In this document: piece after piece, positions 47,871-62,520 of the stretch
How the letters are laid out: each line of letters opens with the position of its first letter
How positions within the stretch are numbered: position 1 is the first letter of the stretch
Source of the DNA: Ichthyophthirius multifiliis
Lineage: Eukaryota > Ciliophora > Oligohymenophorea > Hymenostomatida
DNA: 64,000 nt
Assembly: GCF_000220395.1 (NCBI RefSeq)
Contig: NW_004086340.1
Location: 1 to 64,000 of the forward strand
Reading direction: 5' to 3'
Translations under genes and position numbers: made by a program
The notes under the pieces: generated by a model
Seen by the model: the letters and a program-made list of their open reading frames with translations, nothing else
What the model was told of the DNA's origin: nothing
The model's database searches: none

Positions 47871-50800
47871 CCTCCAAAAACTCCTTTTTTTACAGGCACT
47901 TATTGTTGATATAATTAGATTAATTCAGTTTTTTATTATTCATTAAACTCAAGTAAATTAAACAAAATTTATAAAAGTTACTAAGCTTCTTAGTATTATT
48001 GTTATTATTTTCTATTTTTTTTATTTAAATAATATTATAATATATAATTTATTATGTATTTTTTTTAAATATACTATTTATTAAAGAATGCTCTATAGAA
48101 CTTGATAAAATTATCTTTTATAGCTTAGTTTTAATGTTACACAACATTATCTTTCAATTGTTTTTCTTATTCAAGGTTTTTCTTTTTAAGTAAACCAATC
48201 TTTTTTAAATTTAAATAATTAATTTGATTTTAATTATTTAATAAAAAAATACTTGATTTTAAAACTTTTATTCCGTTTCATCAAAATCTTCGATTTCTTA
48301 ATTTAATTCATTAATTTTTTATTTTAATTATTCGATTTCTTATTTTAAAACATTCATTTCTGAAGGATTACTTGGATTTTATATTTAAACAGAATAAAAG
48401 GATAAAATATTTCTTTTAAGATCCTCATTTTCATTTTATAAATAATCCATTTTTTTCTTAGTACTTATTAATTACTAATAAACAAAAAATAATTAAATAA
48501 AATAATAATATAAAAAATTACTTCATTTAATGATTTAATTTCATAATCATATTTTTCTTTGATATTTTATTCAATTTACATAGATGATATTTATTATTAT
48601 AGGATATTGTTTTCTTTTTAAACATTAATAGCATTTTAGTCTTATATATACTCTTAAGAAAAGAAAGCTTAATTTCCAATAGAATGTTCATTTTTTTCAA
48701 TTTCATTATGAATAGAGGATAATTCAATAGATTATTCTTCTTATTATTCCTTATAATTTACATTTATAATATTATTATTTTCCTTTATTTAATTTATCAT
48801 GGTTTTTATATTTTAAGTGATTTCTTCTATGTATTTTTCTATTGAAAAACGATTCGAATTTATTATATATTAATCATTTACTTAGTTAGAAAAAAATTAG
48901 TTTTTAATATTTTCGTACATTTCTGTAATTTTTTATTTATAAAACTCTAACTTTTTATTGATTATAAATTCATTTTCGTCAGTTTTTTAAGAGTCGAAGT
49001 CATCATCGTCATTATATTTAAGATTTTTTTATTAAAGTTTAAATATTTTATCATTTAATTACTATATAGTCAATAAATGTTCATTGTTTTCTTTTTATAA
49101 TTTCTCTTGATCTTATTTTAACTAATCTAAAGACTCTATTTGGGTTTTTAAATTATTTATTTCTGTATTTAATTCTGCTTGTTTTTCGTCTGATTTTTAT
49201 TTTTATTTTTGCATTTGAATTTTGTTTAATTAAAGGTATTCCTCACTTCTTTTTTTTATTTGTTTAATTCTTATTGGGATTTCTCATTATTTTATTAAGC
49301 TGTATACTATTATAGTAGTAATTTTTTGAATTATCGTTAATTTTCTAAACATAAAAGAAGTTTTTGTTAATAATTATTATAATGTATTGGGATATTTTAT
49401 TATATTTCTTTTTATTATATAGAAGTATTTTTATCTGATTTTTTTTAGATAAAGAATATAATAATAAGAGTAAATATTTTGAATAAATAGAAGAAAGTTT
49501 GTCTTATAAAGATTTTCTATAAAATTTCTTTCTTCCTCTTTTTAAATTACTATACTTTTTTATTCAAAAATGGCTTATTCTAGTTTTTTGTTATATTCTA
49601 GGCTTATTTTTATTATTTCTTCATCTTTTTCTATTATTTATTATTTGTTTTTATCTTCTAAAGAGTTTATTTTTTCTTCTAAAATTTTGGTATAATTTTT
49701 TGATCGTTTTAATCTTGTTTATTTGTTAAATTTCCTTTTTCTTTTTATAATAAAGTATTGTTATTTTATAGGCAAATTAAAAGATAGTTTTCTAAAAATT
49801 TAAATTTTTATTAATTTTTTTCTTTTAAAAATTCTTCTTTTTATATTTTTAAAGTATTTTCATAATTTTATTTTTCTTTATTTATTTAATTTTCTAAAAA
49901 AGTATTTTCTTTTTATAAAGAAGATATTTATTTGTTATATTATTCGTTTTCTTCTTCCATTTTTTTAACTAAATCATTTATCAGATTTTATTATTCGTTT
50001 ATTTTTTAATTTTTTTCCATTATTTAATTATTATAATTTTTTACTTCATTATTTTATTGACTGTTTAGTTAAATAAATTATTATTTATAATCTTTTAAAT
50101 CGTTAATCTCGTTAATTTATTCACTTATTTTTGTTTAAAATTGGTTTATTTTTTCTTAGTTAGTTTAATTTAATTAATTGATTGTTTCATTTAATTCTTT
50201 ATTTTCGCTTTATTTTAACTATATTTAGTCCTTTTAATATGTTATTATTTGATCTTTTGAATTCAAAATATCTTTGTTTTCATCAAATTGCTCTTTAAGC
50301 TTATCTATTTATTATATTTATTATTCTATTTGTATTTATAATTCATTTATTGTTTAATTTTATTAGGTTTTGAGATCTTCTTTATTATTGTTTTATTTTT
50401 ATAAAGTTTCTATTTATTAAACTAATTAAATTATTTTTTAATCAAATTGTAATTTTTATTCATTTTATATTTATTCAATATTATTTTTCTCTATTAAGTT
50501 TTTTTATGCATCTTCTTTAATAAGTTTGTTTTCTTTTTGTAAATTTTAGATATCATTATTTAAATATTCAATTTTTTTATTTAATTCTTCAATATTTTTG
50601 TTTAAGTTTGAAATATTATTTTCTTAATCTTAAATATTTTTTTTTAAGTCTTCATTATTTTATTATAAAATTTCATTATCTTTTTCTATTTTTTCAATAG
50701 TTTTTTATAAATTTTCATTATTTTTCTCTAAGTTTTCATAATTTTATTATTTGTTTTTAATATTTATTTAATAATTTTCAGTGTTTTTTTATAAAGCTTC

Positions 50801-53800
50801 GATTTAAATTTATTGATTTTGGATTTAGTTTAATTAATTTTATATTTAGTTGTTTTTTAATACGATTTATTTTTATAAATCTTCACTTTCTTTTTGATTA
50901 TTTTCGATTTCTTGATGAAGATTTTTATTTTCATTTGAAATACTTTCGATTTATTATAAAATTTTTTTATTTTCAATATATTAAAATTCAAGTTTAGACT
51001 ATAAATTAGAAACGAATTTTTAATTAGTTTCAGTTTCATTCAATAATAATTCGTTTTGGCTTGTTTAATTTTATATTGCTTTTTATAAAAGTTATTTTTC
51101 CTCTATTTCTTCTTTAAGTAGTTTTTATATTTTTTCTTTTTCTGTATCTTATTTTTCTAGCTTTTTTATTAAACTTTCTTTTTCTATTTTCAAATTTTCT
51201 CTTTCCATTGTTAAATTTTCTTTTTCTTTTTTTAGAATTTCTTTTTCATTTATTAATTTTTCTTTTTCGTTTATAAAATTTTAGTTTTCGTTTGTTAAAT
51301 TATCACTTTCATTTATTAGTTTTTCTTTTATTTTTTATAAATCTTCCTTATCTTTTTATAAATTATTTTTCTCATTTATTATATTTTGATGCTCTTTTTC
51401 TAATTCTTCATATTGTTTTGTTATTTTTTAGTTTTGTTTTATTACATTTTCATATTAATTTAATTATTCTTGATATTATGTTGATAAATTTTCATGATTT
51501 TTTAACTATTTTTGAAGCTCTTTTTGTAAGTTTTCATTTTGATTTAATAATTTTTCATATTCTTATTATAATTTTTGTAATTTATTAAGAATATTTTAAT
51601 TATCATTTGATTATTTTTCATGTTCTTATTTTAAGTTTCCTTATTAATTAATAATTTTTTCGTTTTCTATTTATAATTTTTAGTTTTCTTGTTATAAATT
51701 TTAATGCTCTTTTTATATTTCTTATATTTAATTTTAAAGATTTGATTTCTCTTTATTTAAAATATCTATTTATTTATTAAATTAAATATTTTAATTATTA
51801 TTTTTATCTTTCTAATTATCATATTCGGCCTATAATTATTAAATATCATTTTTTAATTTGGATATTTCTTCTTATAAATTATTAATATTTTATTCTTATT
51901 TTTCATTTATATTTTTCAAATTTTCAATTTCGAAAATTAGCTTTTCGTGCTAAACTTTCGTATTTTCAATTTAAATTTTATATTTTTCACATTATTGAGT
52001 TAAATTATTAATTTCATTTACAAAACTATGTTTTTCTTAATTAAATTTACTATTAATTTATTCTATTTATTGCTCTAGTTCTAATATGTTTGTTTAAAGT
52101 TAATCTTTATCTAAAGTAATATTTTCTATTTGATTTTTATATTAGTTAATTTCCTAAAGTAATTTTCTTTTTTCTTTTAAATACTCTTCGAATTGAATTT
52201 TCATTTATTAGATTTATTCATTTTCAGATTTATTATTTTAGTCGATTTCCTATAATAAAATTTCTATTTTTTATTTATTTTCAACAAGTTCATTTTCTTT
52301 TTAAAAAATTTAATTTTTAAACTAAGAAATATTATTTCTATATAAGTTTATTTCTATATTTTATTTATCAAGGTTTTGATTTAATTATTGTATATTTTAT
52401 TTTAAGGATTCTTCTTTTTATTAAAAAATTAAAATTTGATTTTGTGTTTATTTATTTATTTCTTCTTATTATTAAATTAAAGCTTTATTTATATTTTCTT
52501 AGTCAGAAATTTGTTTTTGTAAGTTTTTTATTTATAAAGAAATTTTTTAATTTTGACTGTTTTTTTCGTCTTGTGAATTATTTTTTATTTAAATTATTTC
52601 TTCTTATTAATCTTTTAGTGCTTTATTCAAATTTTCTATTTATTTTTTTAATATGTTCGATTATGCTTCAAATAAATTATCTTTTTCCACAATTTCAAGT
52701 CTATTTTCATTTTATATTTCTTCGATTTTTTTTTATAAATTTTAAATTTAAGTGTTCATAAGTCCCTTTTAATTAGAAAATTTTTTTAGGTCTTCTTATT
52801 ATTACTTTATTTAAGTTTCTTTCTGTAAAATTTCTTTAGTTTTTTCCCCATTTTGGATTAAAAGTTGTTCGTATTTTTCTTAAAGTTTGCTATTTTATTA
52901 ATTTTATTATTCTATAGAATCTTTTAGTTGATTAATTTATAAAAATAAATCGTTTTTGTTTACTATAAAAGAGTTTATTTACTATTCTTAATTTACTATT
53001 TATTCATTTTTGTTTTTTAATTATTATCTAAAAGTTTCAATTTATAAATTTTATTCATTAAATTATTACTTTAATTATTCTAAATTTTCTTAATATATTT
53101 TAATTTCTTAATTTTTTTATTTTTCATTTAAAATTTTGGCTTTTTCTTGAGTTTCTATATTTTAGGAAAAAAAGTTTATTTATTGAGAAAAATCATTAAT
53201 TTTTTTTAAATTTTAATCTTTTTCTTATTCTAATTAAATAATTAAAGTTTATAATTTTTCAATTTTTTCTTCTAAAGCTTATTTTTCTTAATTATTTTTT
53301 TAGTTCATTTTTTTAATTATTTCATCTAAATTTCTCTTCTCTTCTAAAATTTAATTTTTTTCTTAAAAAATCTTTTCTTAAGTAAAATTTTAAGATTCGT
53401 TTTATTATTTTATAATTGTTTGTAATTATTCAATTTATACTTTTTGTTAATTTAATATGCTTTTTTGTTATTTTTCCATCTCAATTTTCATATATATATC
53501 TTTTTCGTATTCTTATTGTTGTTTTTTTAAAGTTTAACGCGTACTTTCAAGCTATTCTTGTAAGCTTTGGATTTTGTTGTTTAAATTTTATTATTCTTAT
53601 TGATTTTCGATATTTATTTAAAGAAAAGAATCGTTATATTATTTCATTTATTTATTCAAATTATTAATTTATGTTTTATAATTATTCATTTGACCATTCA
53701 TTTCGTTAATTTTTTCATTTAGTTCGTTATTTAAAAGACTTTATTTATCTAAATTAGTTTATAAAACAGTATTTTTATGAGCAATTTATGTATTTTTTTA

Positions 53801-56763
53801 TTCCAAATCTACTATTTATTACTAGAAATTTTCAAGAGTGGAATTTTGGACATTTTCTTAAAGTAAAAAAGCCTGAATTTAATCTTAAAGTAGATTTACG
53901 TTATTTTAGTATTCTTTTATTTTTTAGAGATTTTTTTTATTTTCTATTTATATTTATTCATTTTAGTCGATTTTTTGGTTTCTTTCTTATTTAATTTTTT
54001 CAAAGTCTTCTTTTAAGCTTTTGTTTTCGAGTTCTTTTTGGAAAAATTCCTTTGCTTTTTTTTCTTGATTTTCTTCTAAGACTTGGATTTATTCTTATAT
54101 TTAATTTATTTTTTATTCCATGTTTTTTATTTTTTCATCTCTTTTTTTATTATAGTGCTTTATTCAGTTATTTCTTAATCTTTTTCTTCCAAATTCTATT
54201 TCAGTCTTTTATTTTCGAATAGTTCTTATTGGATATTGATCTGTAAATCTTAAATAGAAGCTTTCAAAGTGTTTATCATTTGAAGCTTTTGATCTATGTC
54301 TGCTAAAAGAAGTATTTTTTCATGATTTAATTAGTCTTTTTCTTTTATATATTATTGATTTTCATATTATTATTAATTTAATTGTTATTAGTTTTGGCTA
54401 AAAAGGGCTTTCTATTTATTATATTTAGTATTTATTTCTTCTTTTTGGCTATTTAAGGTCTCTAGGAGGTTTTTTTATTTATTTAATTAATCATTTAGTT
54501 AAGAAATAAGTTCATTTTGTTAAGAAATTTAATTATTTAATTAATCTATTTTCTATTAATTTTAGTTTTTTTATTCCCCAAGTTATATTTCTAAAGAAGA
54601 TATTTTAGATAAATTCTGGTTTATTTTTTCTTCTAAATTAAGTATTTTTTAATCATTTTCTTTGTTTTTTTCTTCGAAATAATGAATTTATTTATCGGCT
54701 TTAGAAAGATTTTCTTTAATTTATTTTTCGGATGAATTTTTTTGTTGATTTTGGTTTAAAATTTGGTTAATTTTTTCCTCGTTTTCATTGTTTTTTTAGC
54801 TTAGATTTTTAATTTGAATTTCCTTTTAAAAAATTATTTCTTTTTCATCTTTTAATTAAATTTAAAGGAAATTAATTTATTATAAAAAATTGTTTTTTTA
54901 TTATGAAAATTCTTCCATATTATTTATAATTTTTAAAGACAGTTAGTTATTTTTTTCATTTTATTGGTTTATTTTTTCCAAAAGTTAACTATTTTAAATT
55001 TCTAGTTATTATTTGTGATTATTAATAACTAAATTAAGGTTTTCTACTTCATTATTTTTCTCATTTAACATATTTTATATATTTTAATATTATAAATTTC
55101 TATTCTCAAGATCCTATTGTAGATTTTAAGACTGTATTTTTTTCTCGTAAAGTTATTTGGAAGCCTCTTCGAGCTAATTTTTTAATTTTTGGTTAAAATT
55201 GTGGCTTTCCTATATTTCATTTTGCATTTTTTGAATGTTTATTTTATTTTCTTCAAGTGTTTTTTCAAGTTGGATTTTATAGTTTTCTTCTTCGAAATTT
55301 TTTTTGGAAAAATGGGCAATTTCAGTCTATTATTTTTATATTTTTTACACATTTTCTTGTTCTTTTTGTATACTTTCTTTAATTTTTAGTTTATTTTTTT
55401 TATTTTTTTCTTTATATTTTTTTAGTTTTTCTTAAAGATTTTCAATTCTTTCTTAATTTGAATTTAATTCAAATTGTAAGTTTTTTATTTAAAATTCCAA
55501 ATCGATTTTCACTTCATCTTTTTGCTCCAAATTGCTTATTTTTTTAATCAATTCTTCGTTTTCAATCTAATAGAGTATTAATTCGTCCTAAATATTTTAT
55601 ATTTAAATTATTAGGTTTTAGTTTTTGTTTAATTCATCCTATATAGTGATTTCGAACTCCTAAATTTACTCGTTTTTGGTTTATATTTCGATATTTTATT
55701 ACTATATAATGTTTATTTGGTCTTATATTTATTATTCTAGTTAAATTAAAGAGGTTAATTGTTTTTTTTCGAAGTCATTTTGGGAACTTTCTTGCATTTT
55801 TTTGTTTTTTTTTATTATTTTTTGAATTTTTTTTTCCTTTTCCTCCATTTCTTCTTTCATTTTATTCATTTAATTATTTAACTGGGAAATTTCCTTATTT
55901 TTTTATTCTATTAAATTGTCGTTTTACGTAATTTTGAATTTAAAAGCTTCCACTTCTTTGAAAAGTGAAATATATTTTTGGTGAAATTTTTACTTTTCGT
56001 TAATTTCGGAAGTTATTTGTGTAAAATTTGAGTGATTTTTTTCCTCAAAAAGACATATAGTGTGTTTTAAATGTTCTATCTATTAAATTTATTAATAAAT
56101 GAAATTTTCTTTTTCGGCTAAATTTAAAGAAAGGATTTTATTTTATTCATTTTATTCGATTATTTGTAAATCTTTTGTATTAATTTGTTTCAAAAGGCTT
56201 AATATTTCCTGTTTATATGGATTTTTTTTTTAAGTAATGTTTATTTTCCATTAAAATTCATCTTCTTATTAAAAATTTTCTTGTTAAAAATTTATTTATT
56301 CGTGTATTTATTTTTGTATTTCGATTACAGTTTATTTAGGTATACATTTTTTATACATTTCGATTTCTATTAATTTCTATTTCATCTTTTTTTCCAATTT
56401 CCTATACTATTATTCTAAATATAAACAGTAATTGAATATTTTCTTGTCAGTTATTTTAGATTAAATTCGAATATTATTATTTTTACTTTATGGACTGTTT
56501 TCGTTATAGATTCCTTTGTTTTCGCTTTATATTTATTTAGTTTATAATGATCGTTGGCTGTTTGACTATTTTATTGTCTTCAAATGTTAGGGTTGTTATA
56601 AGGGAAAAAAGTTTTTTGGAGTCTTTATTTGTTTGATATTTTCGGGAGGAGAAAAAGACTTTTAAACCGTTTAACAATTTTATATTGTTTGCTTTATTTA
56701 ATGGTTTCGGGTTTCTACTTCGCGCATTATTTAGTCTATTTTTTGAAGATTATCTTTTTTCAT
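47871..56763 (-). CDS. giant coiled-coil protein, about 2,900 residues
   Basis: The ATG complement 56761-56763 opens a frame that stays free of TGA for almost 9 kb while containing hundreds of TAA/TAG codons, the best proof in the window that these encode Gln. Only a few short introns, near the 3' end (for example about 47990-48060), are needed. The head (SFSPPENIKQIKTPKNFF) is basic and Pro/Ser-rich. Heptad coiled coil follows: YRKLEKKMKQKLIEIEMYKK, LKHTICLFEEKNHSNFTQIT, NKMKEEMEEKEKKIQKIIKK, LIKKISNLEQKDEVKIDLEF and so on. The C-terminus is EFNEQQKTELIQLYQQQVPV, KKGVFGGLF, then TGA 47871-47873. No motor head, MORN or other domain is visible. It resembles centriole, basal-body or Golgi tether proteins in composition only; the function is unknown. 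The upstream neighbour on the same strand is a DEAD-box helicase 228 bp away. Confidence 0.88.
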
Positions 56764-56990
56764 TTTTATTTTTATTTTTTAGAAAAAAAATTGTAATATA
56801 TTTTATTTTTTAGCTTTTAATTTTTTTTAAGTTATATGAAATTTAAAATTAAATTAAAAAATAAATATAAATAGTTTTTATTTATATTTATTTTAATTTT
56901 TAATAAACATTAATATTTTATTTAATTATTTAAAAATATTTTAAATATAAATTTTAAAAATACTTTAATAAGAAAGAAAAAAAAAAAATA

Positions 56991-58765
<1,775 letters not shown>

Positions 58766-58949
58766 AAGAATATAATTAATTTATAAATAAATACATAAAT
58801 ATATAAATATATAAATATATAAATATATAAATATATAAATAAATATATAAATATATAAATATATAATTAATTTATATAATAATGATAATAAAAATATTAA
58901 TAATAATAATAATAAATATAATAATAGTACTAATAATAATAATAATAAT

Positions 58950-59007
<58 letters not shown>

Positions 59008-59350
59008 TCATTTCAATATATAATAATAATAATTTTTTAACATAATAATATCAATTATATTAATGACATCAATAATAATAATTTTATTGCATTGAATAAT
59101 TATAATTCATATAATTTTATTTTATACATAATAATATTAATTTTTATGTTATAAAAATTAAATTAGAATTTTTAATATATTAATTAAATAGAATAGTTAA
59201 TAAATAAAAATTACTTTTAAATTTAAAAAATATTAAGTTCATAAACTAATTTAAAGTTTATTTATATATGATTAAAAACAAATTGTTTTTGAAATTAAAT
59301 ATATAATCATTTATTTTTTTTATTTTAAAAAAATAAAATAAAAAGCGATC
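58766..59350. repeat. intergenic spacer with two microsatellites
   Basis: This spacer upstream of the helicase contains an (ATAAATAT)n-type array at about 58784-58866 and an AAT triplet array at about 58892-59008, both slightly interrupted. The rest is A/T; no gene is seen. Confidence 0.75.
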
Positions 59351-60787
59351 TCATTTAAAAATTAATCCTAAAGTTTAATCTAAAATATTTTTAACAGAAT
59401 CATTACCATTTAAAAAATAACAACTAGTATTTAGTTATGAACTTTTTATAAAATTTACATATTTTTAATATTCATTAATTATAACATCCCAAAAATAAAT
59501 TTCTGGTATAGGAATAGTATTCATTCTTCTAATATAAATTTAATCAATATTAGTATTTAAAAATATAGTTTTTTAAAATAATGAAACTAGATTTTAATTT
59601 CTTAAAATTAATGTACCTTCTATAATAATTACTTTTTATTTTTTTTTTAGTTTATATTTTTCTATTATATCATTTACATATTTTTCAAATTTAACCCAAT
59701 TTACACTTTCGTAAAGTTCCCAATTTCCTCCTAATTCATTGTAAATTTTTTATTTGTCAAAAAACATGTCTTACATTAAAACTTTCGCATTTAAACATAT
59801 TTATAATTATTAGGATAATGTGCTTTTTCCAGCCCTTGTAGCTCCTGATATACCTATTATTAAAACTTATTTTTAATTTTAATTTTTAGGGTATTTAATA
59901 GTTGCAAAAACAGCTTTTTCGTCTTTTATTTAGTCTATATTTTCCACTATAGAATTATCTTGGGTTTTTCTTAGGGTAATATTAACATTTTCTAGTTTAA
60001 AATACTCTAATATTGAATCTTTTATGTATTATAGTTATATTATTTTTTACTCAGGGATACTTATTTTAGCAAATTTCTTAGGATAGTCTTTTTCGCGGCT
60101 TACTATTATTTAAAAAATACCTTTTGGAGGTGATTTATGTTTTTTTATTTCAAGAATTTACAGTATATCAACTTCAGAATTCATTAAAGTATCTATTTAT
60201 GAATTTATTTAATGAATATTTTCATGAATGTTTATATTTTATTATTCAAAGAAATCATTTATGACTATTTTTTTGTATTTTAAATCTTCGAAATAATCGA
60301 TTAATATTTATTTATAATTATTTTCATACGAAGTGTTTTTTTCACTAAAAAGTAATGAAATATATGTTATTAATTCCTAAAACTCTTCTTTTTTTTCTAA
60401 ATTTTCTATATGTGTAAGATTTTCGATAAATTATTTTTATTTTTCTAGTATTTTTTTCGAAATATCAAGATTAAAACCATATATTTTTCTTAAATTCTCT
60501 ATTTTTTTTAACATATTAGTCTATATTAGTTCTAAATTGTTTAAAATTTGATAATTTTTTTACTCTATATTAGATATTATATCTGATATTTGGTCTTTTA
60601 ATTTATTTTTTTATTCATTTATGTTATTATTTGTTTACAGAAATTATAAAAAATCACTCATATTTATTGTCTAGTGTTCATTATGGTCTTCAGATTCACA
60701 TTAAAGGCATATTAAGCCTTTTTTTTTGCAATTTAGAGTTACACATATTTTTTAATTTTAATTTTAAGGATGATTTTAGCAATTCAT
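59351..60787 (-). CDS. B-box zinc finger, coiled coil and NRK/uridine-kinase-like fusion
   Basis: About 480 residues in a single uninterrupted frame from ATG 60785-60787. Residues 1-40 have B-box-like spacing: NCQNHPQ, ICVTLNCKKKGLICLQCESE, DHNEHQ. A coiled coil follows (QISDIISNIEQKNYQILNNL, NLTHIENLEKKEEFQELITY), then a compact segment (PPKGIFQIIVSREKDYPKKF, AKISIPEQ). A P-loop nucleoside-kinase domain comes next: VLIIGISGATRAGKSTLSQQ (Walker A GATRAGKS), NAKVLMQDMFFDKQKIYNEL, YKLKKKQKVIIIEGTLILRN and PIPEIYFWDVIINEYQKYV, as in nicotinamide riboside kinase (ISG-T-GK-T, QDdFF, iEGf, YFd-vWP). It stops at TGA 59351-59353. An internal ATG at 60661 would drop the B-box, but the frame is continuous upstream and the Cys/His spacing argues for the longer start. 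The kinase is probably active in NAD or nucleoside salvage (inferred). Confidence 0.85.
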
Positions 60788-60914
60788 TTTTTTTTTTTTA
60801 TTTAATTAATTTTTGATGAAAAAAAAAAAAAAAAAAATCTAAAAACATAAATTTAAAATTTAAATTTATAAATATTATTAATTATTTTTTTTCAATTTTA
60901 AAAAAATAAATATT

Positions 60915-61552
60915 TCATTTAGATGTATATTAAATATTACCATTTAAAAAATCTTTAATAACTAATTTAGCAACATTTTCAGTATTTTTATTTTTGAATT
61001 TTTTCGCAGTCTCTACATTTTATAAGAACTAAAGATTATTTTTAAAATCAGGAATTTTATATAAAATCAAAAGATTATTTTTATTCACTTTCTTTAAAAT
61101 TTCTTCAACTATATCAATTGGCTTTTAAATCTCATCAACTTCAAGAATATTTCTCAAAACATTCTTTTTCTTATTTTCTGTGTCAATAATAACATAACTA
61201 TATTGAACTAATTATAATTCTGCAGTTTAAAAGTTTTATAATTAGTCAAGTAATGTTGATTTTCCTACATAAGGATATCCTAAAACACCTATTTTTAAAA
61301 GATTTTGTTATTCATTTGAATTTTCATCTTCAATTTAATTTTATACATTTTAAAAAGACTTTAGCAATTCAACAAGAGTTTAAATAGGTAAAATTTAAGT
61401 TAGTTTAAAAAATTTTTATTAGTTTTTAGTATCAGGTATCTCTAAATTTTTCATTTTAGAGGAATAACAAATAACATTATTATCTACTCTTAATTATGTT
61501 AACCAAAATTCTAAATTATTTCTAAAATAATTTATGATATAAATGAATATAA

Positions 61553-61612
<60 letters not shown>

Positions 61613-62278
61613 ATTATATTTGTATATCATATAATTTATTATATTACTATGGAATCAAATCTGCTTTATTTAATACTAAAATCAGCTTTTTTCCTTAATT
61701 TTTAATTTATTCTTCTACATGTGTATTTCTATACATATTAGGATCTCTTGAGTCTAAAAGATATAAAAATACATCAGCTTAGTCTATGAATTATTCTAGA
61801 TTTTTTTAATAATATGTTCCTTATTTTTTTATTAATTCTAAATTAGATACATTTTTTTTTTTCTTTTTAAAAATGCTTTCGTCTTCGAAATGAAATTTAG
61901 TCTAATTTGTTTTTTTAAAATTTTATTCTTCATCATTTTGTTATTCTTATAAGGCTTTTTTTTTCTTTCTTCTTTTTATTGTTATAATAATTCTTATTTT
62001 TCTTTTTTCTTCATTTCTAAATATTCAATTTCTTCAAGCTTGTGAGGATATAAATTTGGTAAGTCAACTTTTTGAGTCATTTCTAATTTTTTTTTTTTAT
62101 TTTATATATATATTTATTTTATTTTACTTTTTTTCATTATTCCTAATGATTTCAATTTTTTAGCTTCTTTATTCATTTTTCTGTTGTGGTCTTTTACCCT
62201 TTTTGCTATTTTGTATTTTTAAGCACATGTCTTTCTTTTGGATGCTTTATTTCCAGGTTTATTACCAAATTTAGCCAT
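60915..62278 (-). CDS. GNL3: nucleostemin/GNL3-family circularly permuted GTPase
   Basis: ATG complement 62276-62278 gives a basic nucleolar N-terminus (GNKPGNKASKRKTCAQKYKI, RVKDHNRKMNKEAKKLK), an intron, then KVDLPNLYPHKLEEIEYLEM, as in GNL3. The permuted G domain follows: LEQFIDQADVFLYLLDSRDP, NMYRNTHVEEQI and LILVLNKADLIP (G4 before G1). An intron filled with (AT)n (about 61555-61640) precedes NNLEFWLTQLRVDNNVICYS, then LLKIGVLGYPYVGKSTLLDQ (G1), then SYVIIDTENKKKNV at the G3 position. The C-terminus ends LVIKDFLNGNIQYTSK at TGA 60915-60917. The canonical GYPNVGKS Asn is Tyr here. These proteins shuttle in the nucleolus and help 60S ribosome assembly. It lies 127 bp upstream of the B-box/NRK gene, same strand, and is divergent from the TPR gene. 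Confidence 0.9.
61556..61602. repeat. (AT)n microsatellite inside GNL3 intron
   Basis: About 23 AT dinucleotides occupy most of the intron that separates the G4 and G1 halves of the GNL3 GTPase domain. Confidence 0.9.
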
Positions 62279-62520
62279 TTTTTTATTTTTCTTTTTAGTT
62301 TTTTTTTTTTAATTAAATTTTTAATTTTAGTTTTAATAAAAATTTAGTTTTTTTGTAAATTAAAAATAAATAAGATTTTATATACAAAAAAATTTATATA
62401 CCCAAACAAAACAATAAAATTAATACAACTTTTTTTGTTTTGTTTTAAATAAGTAATTTTATTTATTTAAAAAATTTAAATTAAAAAAAAAGAAAAAAAT
62501 ATTAATATATAAAAAATAAA
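62279..62520. promoter_or_regulatory. divergent promoter spacer
   Basis: The 242-bp spacer between GNL3 (minus) and the TPR gene (plus) is A/T with a tttttttgttttgttttaaa tract. It must hold both promoters; no motif can be named. Confidence 0.4.

Noticed and set aside
51292-53994. Several plus-strand frames of 70-105 codons rich in Phe, Ile and Leu resembling membrane proteins
   Set aside because: All are antisense to the giant coiled-coil gene and lack any motif.
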